DNA from: Acidimicrobiaceae bacterium
GTDB lineage: Bacteria; Actinomycetota; Acidimicrobiia; Acidimicrobiales; RAAP-2
NCBI GenBank assembly: GCA_003169675.1
Contig: PNAT01000133.1
Location: 1 to 62,827 of the forward strand
Direction: 5' to 3'
Length of the DNA stretch: 62,827 bases
In this document: in pieces, positions 10,391-18,754 of the stretch
Position numbering within the stretch: position 1 is the stretch's first letter
Layout: the number at the start of each line of letters is the position of its first letter
Notes under the pieces: generated by a model
Told to the model about the DNA's origin: nothing
The model's input: the letters and a program-made list of their open reading frames with translations, nothing else
The model's database searches: none
Translations under genes and position numbers: made by a program

Positions 10391-10729
10391 TCAATCAGCC
10401 CCGTCGCGCCATTCGATATGGGCCAGGATGGCCCCGTCGGCTTCCACCCAGCCCTTCCCGGCGGCATACGCGCACATCCCGGCCAGCGCTTCGTCCCAAT
10501 CAGGCGTGGCCACCGCGCCGGCCAGGGCCCGCAAGGCGATGGGGTCGACGGCCACATGCCCCCCGTCGGGCTGCAGGCGCCCCAGTCCCGATGCGTGCAC
10601 CACCTGGGCCAACGACCCTTCCGCCCCTCCACCCTCGACGGCCACGGAGAAGCGGGTGAAATCGTCGGGCTGGGTGAGGAGCACCCGCTCCTCACCCGGA
10701 TCGATCACGATGATCACGTCCGGCGACAC
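10391..10729 (-). CDS. Conserved hypothetical protein
   Basis: In-frame GTG start (VSPDVIIVIDPGEERVLL...) gives a compact 112-aa protein divergent from the phosphotransferase gene. Confidence 0.5.
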   Translation of the reverse strand: MSPDVIIVIDPGEERVLLTQPDDFTRFSVAVEGGGAEGSLAQVVHASGLGRLQPDGGHVAVDPIALRALAGAVATPDWDEALAGMCAYAAGKGWVEADGAILAHIEWRDGAD

Positions 10730-10759
10730 TACCGGCTCCCCTCGATACACTCCGGCCCC

Positions 10760-11836
10760 ATGCCCGACATCGACCAGCGCGACCCTGACGAGGTCGGCGC
10801 CATCCTCTCTCGATGGCTGGCCACCAAGTCCGGCGACGGTACGGCGCCGGAGGTGTACGACGTGCAGGCCCCGGCCTCGAACGGGTTCTCCAACGAGACC
10901 ATCCTGTGCCGCACCCGCACCACCGTTGACGGGGTGATCGACGAGAAGCGCCTGGTGGTGCGCGTGGCGCCCACCAAGCACCTGCTGTTCCTGGGCGCCG
11001 AGTTCTCCACCCAGTACCGCGTCATGCGCACGCTGGCCGACGGTGCCGCCGGTGTCCCGCTCCCCACGCTCGGCTGGTATGAGGAAGATCCCCAGTATCT
11101 CGGGGTGCCCTTCTTCACCATGGATCATGTCGACGGGCAGGTGCCGGCAGACAATCTGCCCTACACCATGGAGGGGTGGGTGCTCGAGGCCACCCCCGAG
11201 CAGCAGCGCACCATGTGGTGGAGCGGGATCGACGCGCTGGCCTCGGTGCACCAGTCCGATTGGCGCGCCCTCGGACTGGGCTGGCTCACCCAACCGAGCC
11301 GAGGCAGACCGGGCATCGGGTACCAGATGTCGTACTACCGCGAGTTCCTCGACTGGGCGGCCCAGGGCACCCGGGTGCCCATCCTGGAATCAACTTGGAG
11401 TTGGCTGGTCGACCACCAGCCCACCGAGGAGGGCGACGTGGTCCTCAACTGGGGCGACAGCCGGATCGGCAACATCATCTGGGACGAGTTCCGTTGTGCC
11501 GCCGTGATCGACTGGGAAATGGCCACCCTGGGCCAGCCCGAGATGGACCTGGGGTGGTGGCTTTATTTCAACCGTCAATTCGCCGATGGTCTGGGCGTAC
11601 CCCGGCCCGCCGGCTTCGCGTCACATGAAGAGACCATTGAGCGCTACAGCGAGATCATGGGGCGACCCATGAAGAACATCTTCTTCTACGAGGTCTTCTC
11701 GGGGTTCCGCTTCGCCGTGATCATGCTGCGCCTGTCCGAGCTCCTCATGGGGAGCGACATCCTGCCCGGCGACTCCGACATGGGCACCAACAACCTGGCC
11801 ACCCAGCTCCTGGCCACCATGTTGGAGCTGCCCTGA
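10760..11836 (+). CDS. Phosphotransferase (aminoglycoside/choline kinase-like) family protein
   Basis: VVLNWGDSRIGNIIWDEFRCAAVIDWEMATLGQPEMDLGWW matches the APH HGDxxxxN..D catalytic/metal block. Confidence 0.9.
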   Translation: MPDIDQRDPDEVGAILSRWLATKSGDGTAPEVYDVQAPASNGFSNETILCRTRTTVDGVIDEKRLVVRVAPTKHLLFLGAEFSTQYRVMRTLADGAAGVPLPTLGWYEEDPQYLGVPFFTMDHVDGQVPADNLPYTMEGWVLEATPEQQRTMWWSGIDALASVHQSDWRALGLGWLTQPSRGRPGIGYQMSYYREFLDWAAQGTRVPILESTWSWLVDHQPTEEGDVVLNWGDSRIGNIIWDEFRCAAVIDWEMATLGQPEMDLGWWLYFNRQFADGLGVPRPAGFASHEETIERYSEIMGRPMKNIFFYEVFSGFRFAVIMLRLSELLMGSDILPGDSDMGTNNLATQLLATMLELP

Positions 11837-11839
11837 GGC

Positions 11840-12223
11840 CTAGTCCTCGATGGGGTCCCCGGGTGTGACCGCCACCCCGGCGGCCCGCAATCGATCGCCC
11901 AACCATTTGGCCCCCCCGGGGCCGGGCATGGCCTCCTGCCATCCCTTGAGGATCAGGTGGAGATTGTCCACGGTATCGATGTGGGCCACCACGTGGACCG
12001 TCATCTGCCTTTCGAAGCCCGGACCGGTCGACACATAGAGGCCGCCGAACGGGTCCTCGGTCACATGGGGCGCCGGCTCCCGCATCACGTAGAGCTCTCC
12101 GGTGTCCTCCACGTAGTTCAGTTCGTGGCGCACTCCACTGGTGTCCTGCCAATCCGAGCCCAGCTCGATCTCCGCCGAAGGCCGGCGCCGCGGGTCACCC
12201 TCATAGAACTGGTCGATATTCAT
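11840..12223 (-). CDS. Conserved hypothetical protein
   Basis: 127-aa ORF from internal ATG (MNIDQFYEGDPRRRPSAEIELG). Codon-count start used; my base-by-base reading placed it one nt away, so the exact start base is uncertain. Confidence 0.65.
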   Translation of the reverse strand: MNIDQFYEGDPRRRPSAEIELGSDWQDTSGVRHELNYVEDTGELYVMREPAPHVTEDPFGGLYVSTGPGFERQMTVHVVAHIDTVDNLHLILKGWQEAMPGPGGAKWLGDRLRAAGVAVTPGDPIED

Positions 12224-12237
12224 CCGGCGCAGACTAC

Positions 12238-12265
12238 CCCCCACCTGCGACGCCGCAGGTGGGGG
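12238..12265. promoter_or_regulatory. Perfect 12-bp inverted repeat between divergent genes
   Basis: CCCCCACCTGCG-acgc-CGCAGGTGGGGG read directly; lies upstream of both divergent start codons. Confidence 0.6.
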
Positions 12266-12332
12266 ACCATGGCCCCGGGCCGCCACTGCGGTGGGAGGGA
12301 TCGGGGGAGATGGGGCTGCGACCGTCCTTGCC

Positions 12333-13103
12333 ATGCCTACCGACCTTCGACAACGGATAGTTCCTATTGACCTGCTGAATGCCGAGTGGCGATCGCTCGG
12401 CCGTTCGCGCCCGGCCGTGCGGGCCCTGGAACGGGTGGCCGTGCGCGACCATGACCTATCCACCCTGGTCCTCGGGACGCCCGGGGCTCCCCCAAAATGC
12501 CCGACGCCATGTGATCTGGTCGACCACATGCGTCAGGCCACCGGTCGCCTCCAGCGTGAGGAGGCGGCCGCACTGGTTCGGGTGCTCCTGCGGGAGGCCC
12601 CGATTGATCCGTTCATCACCCGGATCCTGGTGCAGGCAATTCTTCCCGGATTGGTCTCGGTCGCGGGCAAGCTGCGGTGGGGTCAGGGCGGCGAATGGCA
12701 GGACGGGAGCGAATTTTTCGGAGAGTTGTTGTCTACCGCCTGGGTGGTTCTAGCGGAGTGGTCCGGTCAGGACTGGCCCTACGCGGTGCTGGACCTTCTC
12801 TCGGCCATTCGGTGCCGTGTGCGGCGTCAACTGTTTCGGGCCAAGGAGCGGCAGCGGGTCAGATCCTCGCTGACGGCCGAGGCTATGGCGGACCGGACCG
12901 TGCGCCCCGAGACGGACCTGGAGGAGCTCTCGCGACTTCTCATCGAACTGCGTCGGGAGGGTATGCGCTCCGATGAGGTCCAGGTTCTCTACGCCCACCA
13001 CGTCCTCGGCTATTCGATCGCCGAGTTGGCCGCAGTGACCGGCCGCGACCGACGGGCCCTCTACGCCCGTCGCGACCGCGGCCAGCGTCGGCTCTGCGCC
13101 TGA
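12333..13103 (+). CDS. Sigma-70-like/HTH DNA-binding protein
   Basis: C-terminal region-4-like HTH VLYAHHVLGYSIAELAAVTGRDRRALYARRDRGQRRL; large N-terminal helical part; start ATG inside ORF 12291..13103. Confidence 0.65.
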   Translation: MPTDLRQRIVPIDLLNAEWRSLGRSRPAVRALERVAVRDHDLSTLVLGTPGAPPKCPTPCDLVDHMRQATGRLQREEAAALVRVLLREAPIDPFITRILVQAILPGLVSVAGKLRWGQGGEWQDGSEFFGELLSTAWVVLAEWSGQDWPYAVLDLLSAIRCRVRRQLFRAKERQRVRSSLTAEAMADRTVRPETDLEELSRLLIELRREGMRSDEVQVLYAHHVLGYSIAELAAVTGRDRRALYARRDRGQRRLCA

Positions 13104-13147
13104 AATTCCCAGTTTTGTGGGGGATGATTCGTGCGTATCGTGGTGCC

Positions 13148-13810
13148 GTGGTTGAAGCGGGAAGTAAGGCCCCGGACCGTCCGCGGGCGCAGCCAACCCG
13201 CGGGCGACCGAATTGGTGGGTGATCCTGGCCGTGTCGCTCGCCCTCATGGCCTTGATGGCGGCCACATCAGCCGGGACACGGGGTTCAGAGACCTTCGGC
13301 CGCGGGGTCCGGACCCTCAATGCCGCCCGAGTGACCCCATCCCGGCATGCTCATGGCGCCGTCACCCCGCCATCCACCGTCCCGACCACCACCACCGTCC
13401 CGACGTCGCACGTGGGGGCGGGGTCTTCTGGCGCGATGACCACCACGGTGCCTCCAAGCGCCACCACGACCACCGTGACCGCGGCGGCCACCACGGGCAC
13501 GACCGCCGGCACGGGCTACGCCACGCCATCGGACCGGACGACGAACAGCGGGTACCTGCAACCGCCGGGGGACCCAACAAATAGTTACGGGTTCACGGGT
13601 AACGGACCGGTTCAGGTGTCAGTCACGTGGGGCGACACCACCTACCTCTCACTCACCGTGACCTGCCCCAACGTCAACCAGAGCAACGGAGGGACTTCGG
13701 CCATGACCGTCTCGCTCCCTGACGCCGAGGGCGCGTGCCGGGCCACCGTCAGTGAGCCCGCCTCGGAGAACACGATGGTCTCGTACTCCATCACGATCGG
13801 CCCCCCGTAA
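13148..13810 (+). CDS. Membrane-anchored protein with Thr/Pro-rich stalk
   Basis: N-terminal TM (WWVILAVSLALMALMAATSAG) followed by PPSTVPTTTTVPTS/TTTTVTAAATTGTT low-complexity stalk; overlaps the next gene by 1 nt. Confidence 0.65.
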   Translation: MVEAGSKAPDRPRAQPTRGRPNWWVILAVSLALMALMAATSAGTRGSETFGRGVRTLNAARVTPSRHAHGAVTPPSTVPTTTTVPTSHVGAGSSGAMTTTVPPSATTTTVTAAATTGTTAGTGYATPSDRTTNSGYLQPPGDPTNSYGFTGNGPVQVSVTWGDTTYLSLTVTCPNVNQSNGGTSAMTVSLPDAEGACRATVSEPASENTMVSYSITIGPP

Positions 13811-16293
13811 TGGCGCCCAGGTCCAAAGACGCAGGCCTTTGGAAGAAGGTTGCCGACGTGCTGGGTTCTGCCCTCACGACGCTCCTGGTCTTCGCCGCCA
13901 TCCCCGCTGTCCTGATCATGATTGTCGGTGATCCACTCTCCAGTGGTCTGGGCCACCATTGGAGCCACCTGGCCCGCGCTGCGCTGAGCGCGTTGACCGT
14001 GGTCGCTTGGGTGTCCTGGGTCGCGTGTTGCTCACAGCTGTTGCGGGCTGTCGTTCACCATGTCCGCCGTGGCGACGCCGGCGTGCCCCTCGGCGCGCCC
14101 TTGACGGAAAGGATCGCCGCCCAGATAGCCGTGGGCATCCTGGCTTTCACCAGCTTGGGGACGCCCCTTGTGCTGGCCTCGGGGACCGGGGCCGGTGCGG
14201 CCGTGGCCGTTCGTAGCCACGTCGGCGCGCCGCCACACCATGAGGGCCTGCCCGGTTCAGTCTTCGAAGCCGACAGCCCCTCAGCCTCTGACCATGTCGT
14301 CAGCCCCGGTGACTCGTTGTGGTCCATTGCCGACGAGCGAATGGGTGACGGCGCTGACTGGACGTCCATCGCCGCTTTGAACCTCGGCCGGACGATGCCC
14401 GACGGCCGCCGGATTGTCGACCCGGATCTGATGGTGCAGGGCTGGTCTCTCCACCTGCCCGCCGACTCGGAAATGACCGCCATCCGGCCCGATGTCAACG
14501 TACCGGTTGGCCCCCGTGGGAAACACACCTCTACCCTGCCCGAATTGTTGGTCCTCGGCATCGGTTCCATCGGTGGCGCGGCGCTGGCTCGACGTTCACG
14601 ACGGATCCGCCTTCTGCGCCAGTTCAACTCCGGACCGCAGGGCGACCACTTCGACCAATCCGACCTCGCCCTGGACACGGGCATTCTCCTGAGCCGCTTT
14701 GCGGGTGTCCCTGCCCTCACCGCTTTCGAGGCGGCAAACTGCCAGCTAGGACGGGCACTGGGCGCCGGAAACCACACGTCCGCCGACCCCGGGGTGCGGT
14801 CCATCTGCGTCGGTCCATCTGGCGTCACCTTCTGGCTCACCACGCCCGGACAGGAGCCGCCATCGGGCATCACTCTCTCGGCGGACGGCCGTTCGTGGCA
14901 TGTGCATCATGAAACGCTGGTGGAGAAGGACCTCTTCTGTCCCCAGTACCCCATCGTCCTGCCGGTCGGTGATGACGAGGAAGGCACGTGGTTGGTGCCC
15001 CTCCGAACCGGCACCGTGCTTCCCCTGCTGGGCGAAGCGGCCGAGGCGATGTGGCGGGCCGCTCGATCGGTGCAAGAGGCCTGGTCCTGGGCCGACATGG
15101 TGGTGGTGACGGACGACCCGGCCGTGGCAGGTATTCGGCTCCGGGAGCTGGGCAAGGGCGGGGCTGACGGGAAGAGCCGAATCCCGATCCTCTTTTTCGG
15201 TGATCCGACATCGTTGGCCCCTGGAGTGGCGGACCAGATCTCGGTGGTTACCACGTGTCCCGTCGTCGCCAGTGACGTCACCGTGCTGGTGGACCGGCAC
15301 GGCGCCTCCATCCATCCGCTCGGTCGGACCGTGCGCCCTCACCTCTTGACATCGGGCAGTGCCCGGTTGATTGACGAACTGATGGCCGCACCGGTTGTCC
15401 GTTCGGATACCTCGGATCTCCAGAGATCCCCTCACGAGTCCAACGTCTCAAGTCCTGGTGCGAGCGTCGATTCCCAGGCCATCGCATTCGGACGCGAGCC
15501 GGGCCTGGTCGAGGTGAAGCTCCTCACCATGTCACCGCGGATCGACGGGCTCCGGGAAGAGCTCGCTCCCAACCGCGCCCGCCGCGCCGTCGAATTGGTG
15601 GCCTATCTGGCCCTCCACCGTCCCGACGCCGTGACCAGCGATCGCCTTCGCACGCGGGTGTTGGGGTCATCGGATGCCGACGCGGCATCAAAGACCCTCT
15701 TCAACACGGCGACGGCGGCCAGGCGGGCCTTGGGCCTCGACGCCAGTGGCGAACCCCTTTTCCCGGCTGGAAGCCGCAACGGTCACTATCGGGTGTCCGA
15801 TGAAGTCACCGTCGATGTGCAGCGGGCAGCCGCCCTGGTGTCTTTCGGGAATGCGTGCGAGGACCCGAATCTGGCCATGGCACATCTGCGGGCCGCCCTC
15901 GACCTCGTTGAGGGAGAGCCACTGGCCAATGCACTCTCGGGTTACTCATGGTGGGAGGTTGAAGGGCACGGGGGGCGCATCGCGGCCATTTTTGTCAAGG
16001 CGGCGTGCAACTTGGCCGCGCTGGCGATCGAGGGGGGTTACTTCGAATTGGCCCAGCGGGGTCTCAACCAGGCGCGCCTGGTCGATCCCTACAGTGAGGC
16101 GCTGTCTCGGGCCGCCATGGAGGTGGCAGCAGCCGAGGGTGACGCCGACCGGTTGCGACGGGAATGGCGCGAGTGCCAACGCCGGGTCGACGAAGTCGAC
16201 CCCGGGAGCTCCCCGTCGTCTCGAACGGAACGACTGTACGGCGAGCTTTCCCGGAGGGTACCGGTGGTCGCGGGCGGCGCCGGCGAAACCTAG
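13810..16293 (+). CDS. Multi-pass membrane protein with LysM domain and C-terminal BTAD/SARP-type regulatory domain
   Basis: Three N-terminal TMs, LysM (HVVSPGDSLWSIADERMGDGADWTSIAALNLGRTMPDG..), a fourth TM (LPELLVLGIGSIGGAALA-RRSRR), C-terminal BTAD (LREELAPNRARRAVELVAYLALHRPDAVTSDRLRTRVLG...LVEGEPLANALSGYSWWEVEG). Confidence 0.85.
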   Translation: MAPRSKDAGLWKKVADVLGSALTTLLVFAAIPAVLIMIVGDPLSSGLGHHWSHLARAALSALTVVAWVSWVACCSQLLRAVVHHVRRGDAGVPLGAPLTERIAAQIAVGILAFTSLGTPLVLASGTGAGAAVAVRSHVGAPPHHEGLPGSVFEADSPSASDHVVSPGDSLWSIADERMGDGADWTSIAALNLGRTMPDGRRIVDPDLMVQGWSLHLPADSEMTAIRPDVNVPVGPRGKHTSTLPELLVLGIGSIGGAALARRSRRIRLLRQFNSGPQGDHFDQSDLALDTGILLSRFAGVPALTAFEAANCQLGRALGAGNHTSADPGVRSICVGPSGVTFWLTTPGQEPPSGITLSADGRSWHVHHETLVEKDLFCPQYPIVLPVGDDEEGTWLVPLRTGTVLPLLGEAAEAMWRAARSVQEAWSWADMVVVTDDPAVAGIRLRELGKGGADGKSRIPILFFGDPTSLAPGVADQISVVTTCPVVASDVTVLVDRHGASIHPLGRTVRPHLLTSGSARLIDELMAAPVVRSDTSDLQRSPHESNVSSPGASVDSQAIAFGREPGLVEVKLLTMSPRIDGLREELAPNRARRAVELVAYLALHRPDAVTSDRLRTRVLGSSDADAASKTLFNTATAARRALGLDASGEPLFPAGSRNGHYRVSDEVTVDVQRAAALVSFGNACEDPNLAMAHLRAALDLVEGEPLANALSGYSWWEVEGHGGRIAAIFVKAACNLAALAIEGGYFELAQRGLNQARLVDPYSEALSRAAMEVAAAEGDADRLRREWRECQRRVDEVDPGSSPSSRTERLYGELSRRVPVVAGGAGET

Positions 16294-17639
16294 GACAGGG
16301 GCGACGCTCCCGGCATGAGCGACTCCTCCCCGATGGACGTGCCGTAGGTATGCAGCACGTCTTCCAGCCGGGCCACGCGACTTCCCTTGATGAGGAGCGC
16401 GTCGGCGGACGACAATTCCTGCGCCAATCCGACCGCAGCTTGCATCGTGGTGACCTGAGTCGGACCGTACAGTGACGTGTGATAGCCCACGATCTCGATG
16501 CCCAGTTCCTGGGCCAGGGAGGCCATCCGTTGATGCTGGCCGGCGGTTTCGGCCCCCAGTTCCGCCATGACCCCCAACAGAGCCACTTTCCGGTTTGCTT
16601 TGAGCGCGTCCAACGCGCGAAGCGCCGCCTCGGTGGAGGCCGGGTTGGCGTTGTAGCAGTCGACCACCAGGACCGGGCCCCGGCTCGGTCGCCGAACCGC
16701 CATCCGCAGCGGAGGTCCCGCGACCTCGGCCAAAGACGAGGTGACCGCATCAAGCGGCACCCCACACCACAACGCCGTGGCTGCTGCCGCCAGCGCATTG
16801 GAGACCTGTTGCTCGCCGTGGAGTTGCAACGCGACGTCGCCGTTGCCCCAGGGGGTGACGAGCGAGAATCGAGGCTGCAGCGTTTCATTGAGCACCACCT
16901 TCTCGGCGGTGACATCGGCGGGCGCGTGGACGGCGTAGCCCAGGACCGCGCTGGAGCTGAGCTCACTCATCCGGCGGACCCGCGGGTCATCGAAGTTCAA
17001 CACGGCGGCACCGGACTCCGGCAAGGCCGTGACCAGTTCGCTCTTGGCGCGAAAAACCCCTTCGAGGTCCCCGAAGAACTCTATGTGGGCCATGGCGACG
17101 CTCGTCACGACGCCCACATTGGGTAGGGCAATTTCGGCCAGCTCGCGGATGTGCCCGAAGCCGCGGGCACCCATCTCGAGGATCACCCATTGCGCATCAT
17201 CGGGGGCGTTTACCAGCGTCAGCGGCACACCGAGTTCATTATTGTACGAGCGCACGCTGGCTGAGGTCTTGAACGTCGACGCCAGGCACCTCCACACGAG
17301 CTCTTTGGTCGTCGTCTTGCCGACCGAACCGGTGATCCCGATCACCCCAGCATTGAGCCGTGCGCGCGCCAGCCTCCCGAGCGTGGAAAGTGCCGAGCTG
17401 GTGTCAGGAATGACGATGGCCGTTCCGCCCGATGGTGGCTGTGACGTCAGATAGGCGGCGGCACCGGCGCTCCGGGCATGCGCCAAGAAGTCGTGACCAT
17501 CGCGCTCCGCAATGATCGGGATGAAGAGCTGGCCGCGCTCAGTCGTCCGCGAATCGATACTGGCCCCGTCAATGGTGACGTCCGGCCCAACCAGCGTCCC
17601 GCCTAGTTGGACAGCGAGTTCAGCTGTCGAGAATCGCAC
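16290..17639 (-). CDS. murF: UDP-N-acetylmuramoyl-tripeptide--D-alanyl-D-alanine ligase
   Basis: GVIGITGSVGKTTTKEL P-loop, NNELGVPLTL, VDCYNANPASTEAALRAL typical of MurF. Confidence 0.92.
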   Translation of the reverse strand: MRFSTAELAVQLGGTLVGPDVTIDGASIDSRTTERGQLFIPIIAERDGHDFLAHARSAGAAAYLTSQPPSGGTAIVIPDTSSALSTLGRLARARLNAGVIGITGSVGKTTTKELVWRCLASTFKTSASVRSYNNELGVPLTLVNAPDDAQWVILEMGARGFGHIRELAEIALPNVGVVTSVAMAHIEFFGDLEGVFRAKSELVTALPESGAAVLNFDDPRVRRMSELSSSAVLGYAVHAPADVTAEKVVLNETLQPRFSLVTPWGNGDVALQLHGEQQVSNALAAAATALWCGVPLDAVTSSLAEVAGPPLRMAVRRPSRGPVLVVDCYNANPASTEAALRALDALKANRKVALLGVMAELGAETAGQHQRMASLAQELGIEIVGYHTSLYGPTQVTTMQAAVGLAQELSSADALLIKGSRVARLEDVLHTYGTSIGEESLMPGASPLS

Positions 17640-17676
17640 GCATAGGCCTTTGCGACAGATTGTATAGCCTCAGGCG

Positions 17677-18750
17677 ATGACACCCCCTCGCGATCTGGTC
17701 GTGCTCTATGGAGGTCCCTCCGCCGAGCATGAGGTGTCGTGCATTTCGGCTTCACGTGTCGCTGTGGCCGCCCGGGACGGCGGTCACCGTGTGACGGCCA
17801 TTGGGCTCACCCACGACAAGCGATGGGTGAACGCGAATCGAACGCTCGAATCGCTGGCTGACGGGGACGCGCTGACATCACCCGATGTCCTCATCCGTCG
17901 GCACCCCGAGACGGAACTTCCCTATTTGCAGACCGAGCTTCGGCAAGATCCGGTCGTGTTCCCCCTTCTCCATGGTCCATTTGGAGAAGACGGGGTCATC
18001 CAAGGCCACCTCGAAACCATCGGGCTGCCCTACGTCGGTGCCGGTGTCCTCTCCTCCGCCATCTGCATGGACAAGGCACTGGCCAAGTCGGTGTTGCACG
18101 ATCACAGGCTGCCGGTGGCGGCGTGGCGGCTGGTTCGGCGAGCCGACATCACCGGGGACTCGTTGGAGGAAGCCGGGCGGACGTTGGGCTACCCGATCTT
18201 CGTCAAGCCGGCCAATCTCGGCTCCTCTATCGGCGTGACCAAGGTGCATGACTCGGCGACGATGCGGGATGCCATGGAGACGGCGTTCGAATTCGATGAC
18301 TACGTGATCCTGGAGGAATTCGTCGACGGACGCGAGCTCGAGCTGGCGTTGTTGGGCAATGAGGTCGTTCGCGTATCGAGAGCGGGCGAGATAGTGGCCA
18401 GCCGGGAGTTCTACGACTACCAGGATAAGTACGAGTTGGGCCTGGCCACCACGCTCGTGCCCTCTGTCCTGACGGAAAATCAACTGGCGAACGCTCAGGA
18501 CCTGGCGCTGAGGGCCTACCGAGCGCTGCGGGTCGAGGGACTGGCCCGGATCGACCTCTTCTTGAGGGGCGACGGCTCCCTGGTGGTCAACGAAGTCAAC
18601 ACCATGCCGGGCTTCACGCCGATATCGATGTATCCGATGCTGTGGGAATTGGACGGATTGCCGCTCGGAGCGCTCATTGACGACCTGGTCGACCTGGCGT
18701 TAGCTCGTCACCTGCGACGGCAGGGCCTTCGCACAACCCGCGTGGGGTGA
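17677..18750 (+). CDS. ddl: D-alanine--D-alanine ligase
   Basis: LYGGPSAEHEVSCISA, FPLLHGPFGEDGVIQG, FVKPANLGSSIGVTKV, VNEVNTMPGFTPISMYP. Confidence 0.97.
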   Translation: MTPPRDLVVLYGGPSAEHEVSCISASRVAVAARDGGHRVTAIGLTHDKRWVNANRTLESLADGDALTSPDVLIRRHPETELPYLQTELRQDPVVFPLLHGPFGEDGVIQGHLETIGLPYVGAGVLSSAICMDKALAKSVLHDHRLPVAAWRLVRRADITGDSLEEAGRTLGYPIFVKPANLGSSIGVTKVHDSATMRDAMETAFEFDDYVILEEFVDGRELELALLGNEVVRVSRAGEIVASREFYDYQDKYELGLATTLVPSVLTENQLANAQDLALRAYRALRVEGLARIDLFLRGDGSLVVNEVNTMPGFTPISMYPMLWELDGLPLGALIDDLVDLALARHLRRQGLRTTRVG

Positions 18751-18754
18751 CGCG

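Noticed and set aside
10391-11293. 300-aa ORF on - strand
   Set aside because: Only the C-terminal 112 aa look coding; the rest is antisense to the phosphotransferase gene.
13810-16293. BTAD/SARP domain as marker of an antibiotic biosynthetic cluster
   Set aside because: No PKS/NRPS/RiPP or tailoring genes nearby; neighbours are peptidoglycan biosynthesis genes.
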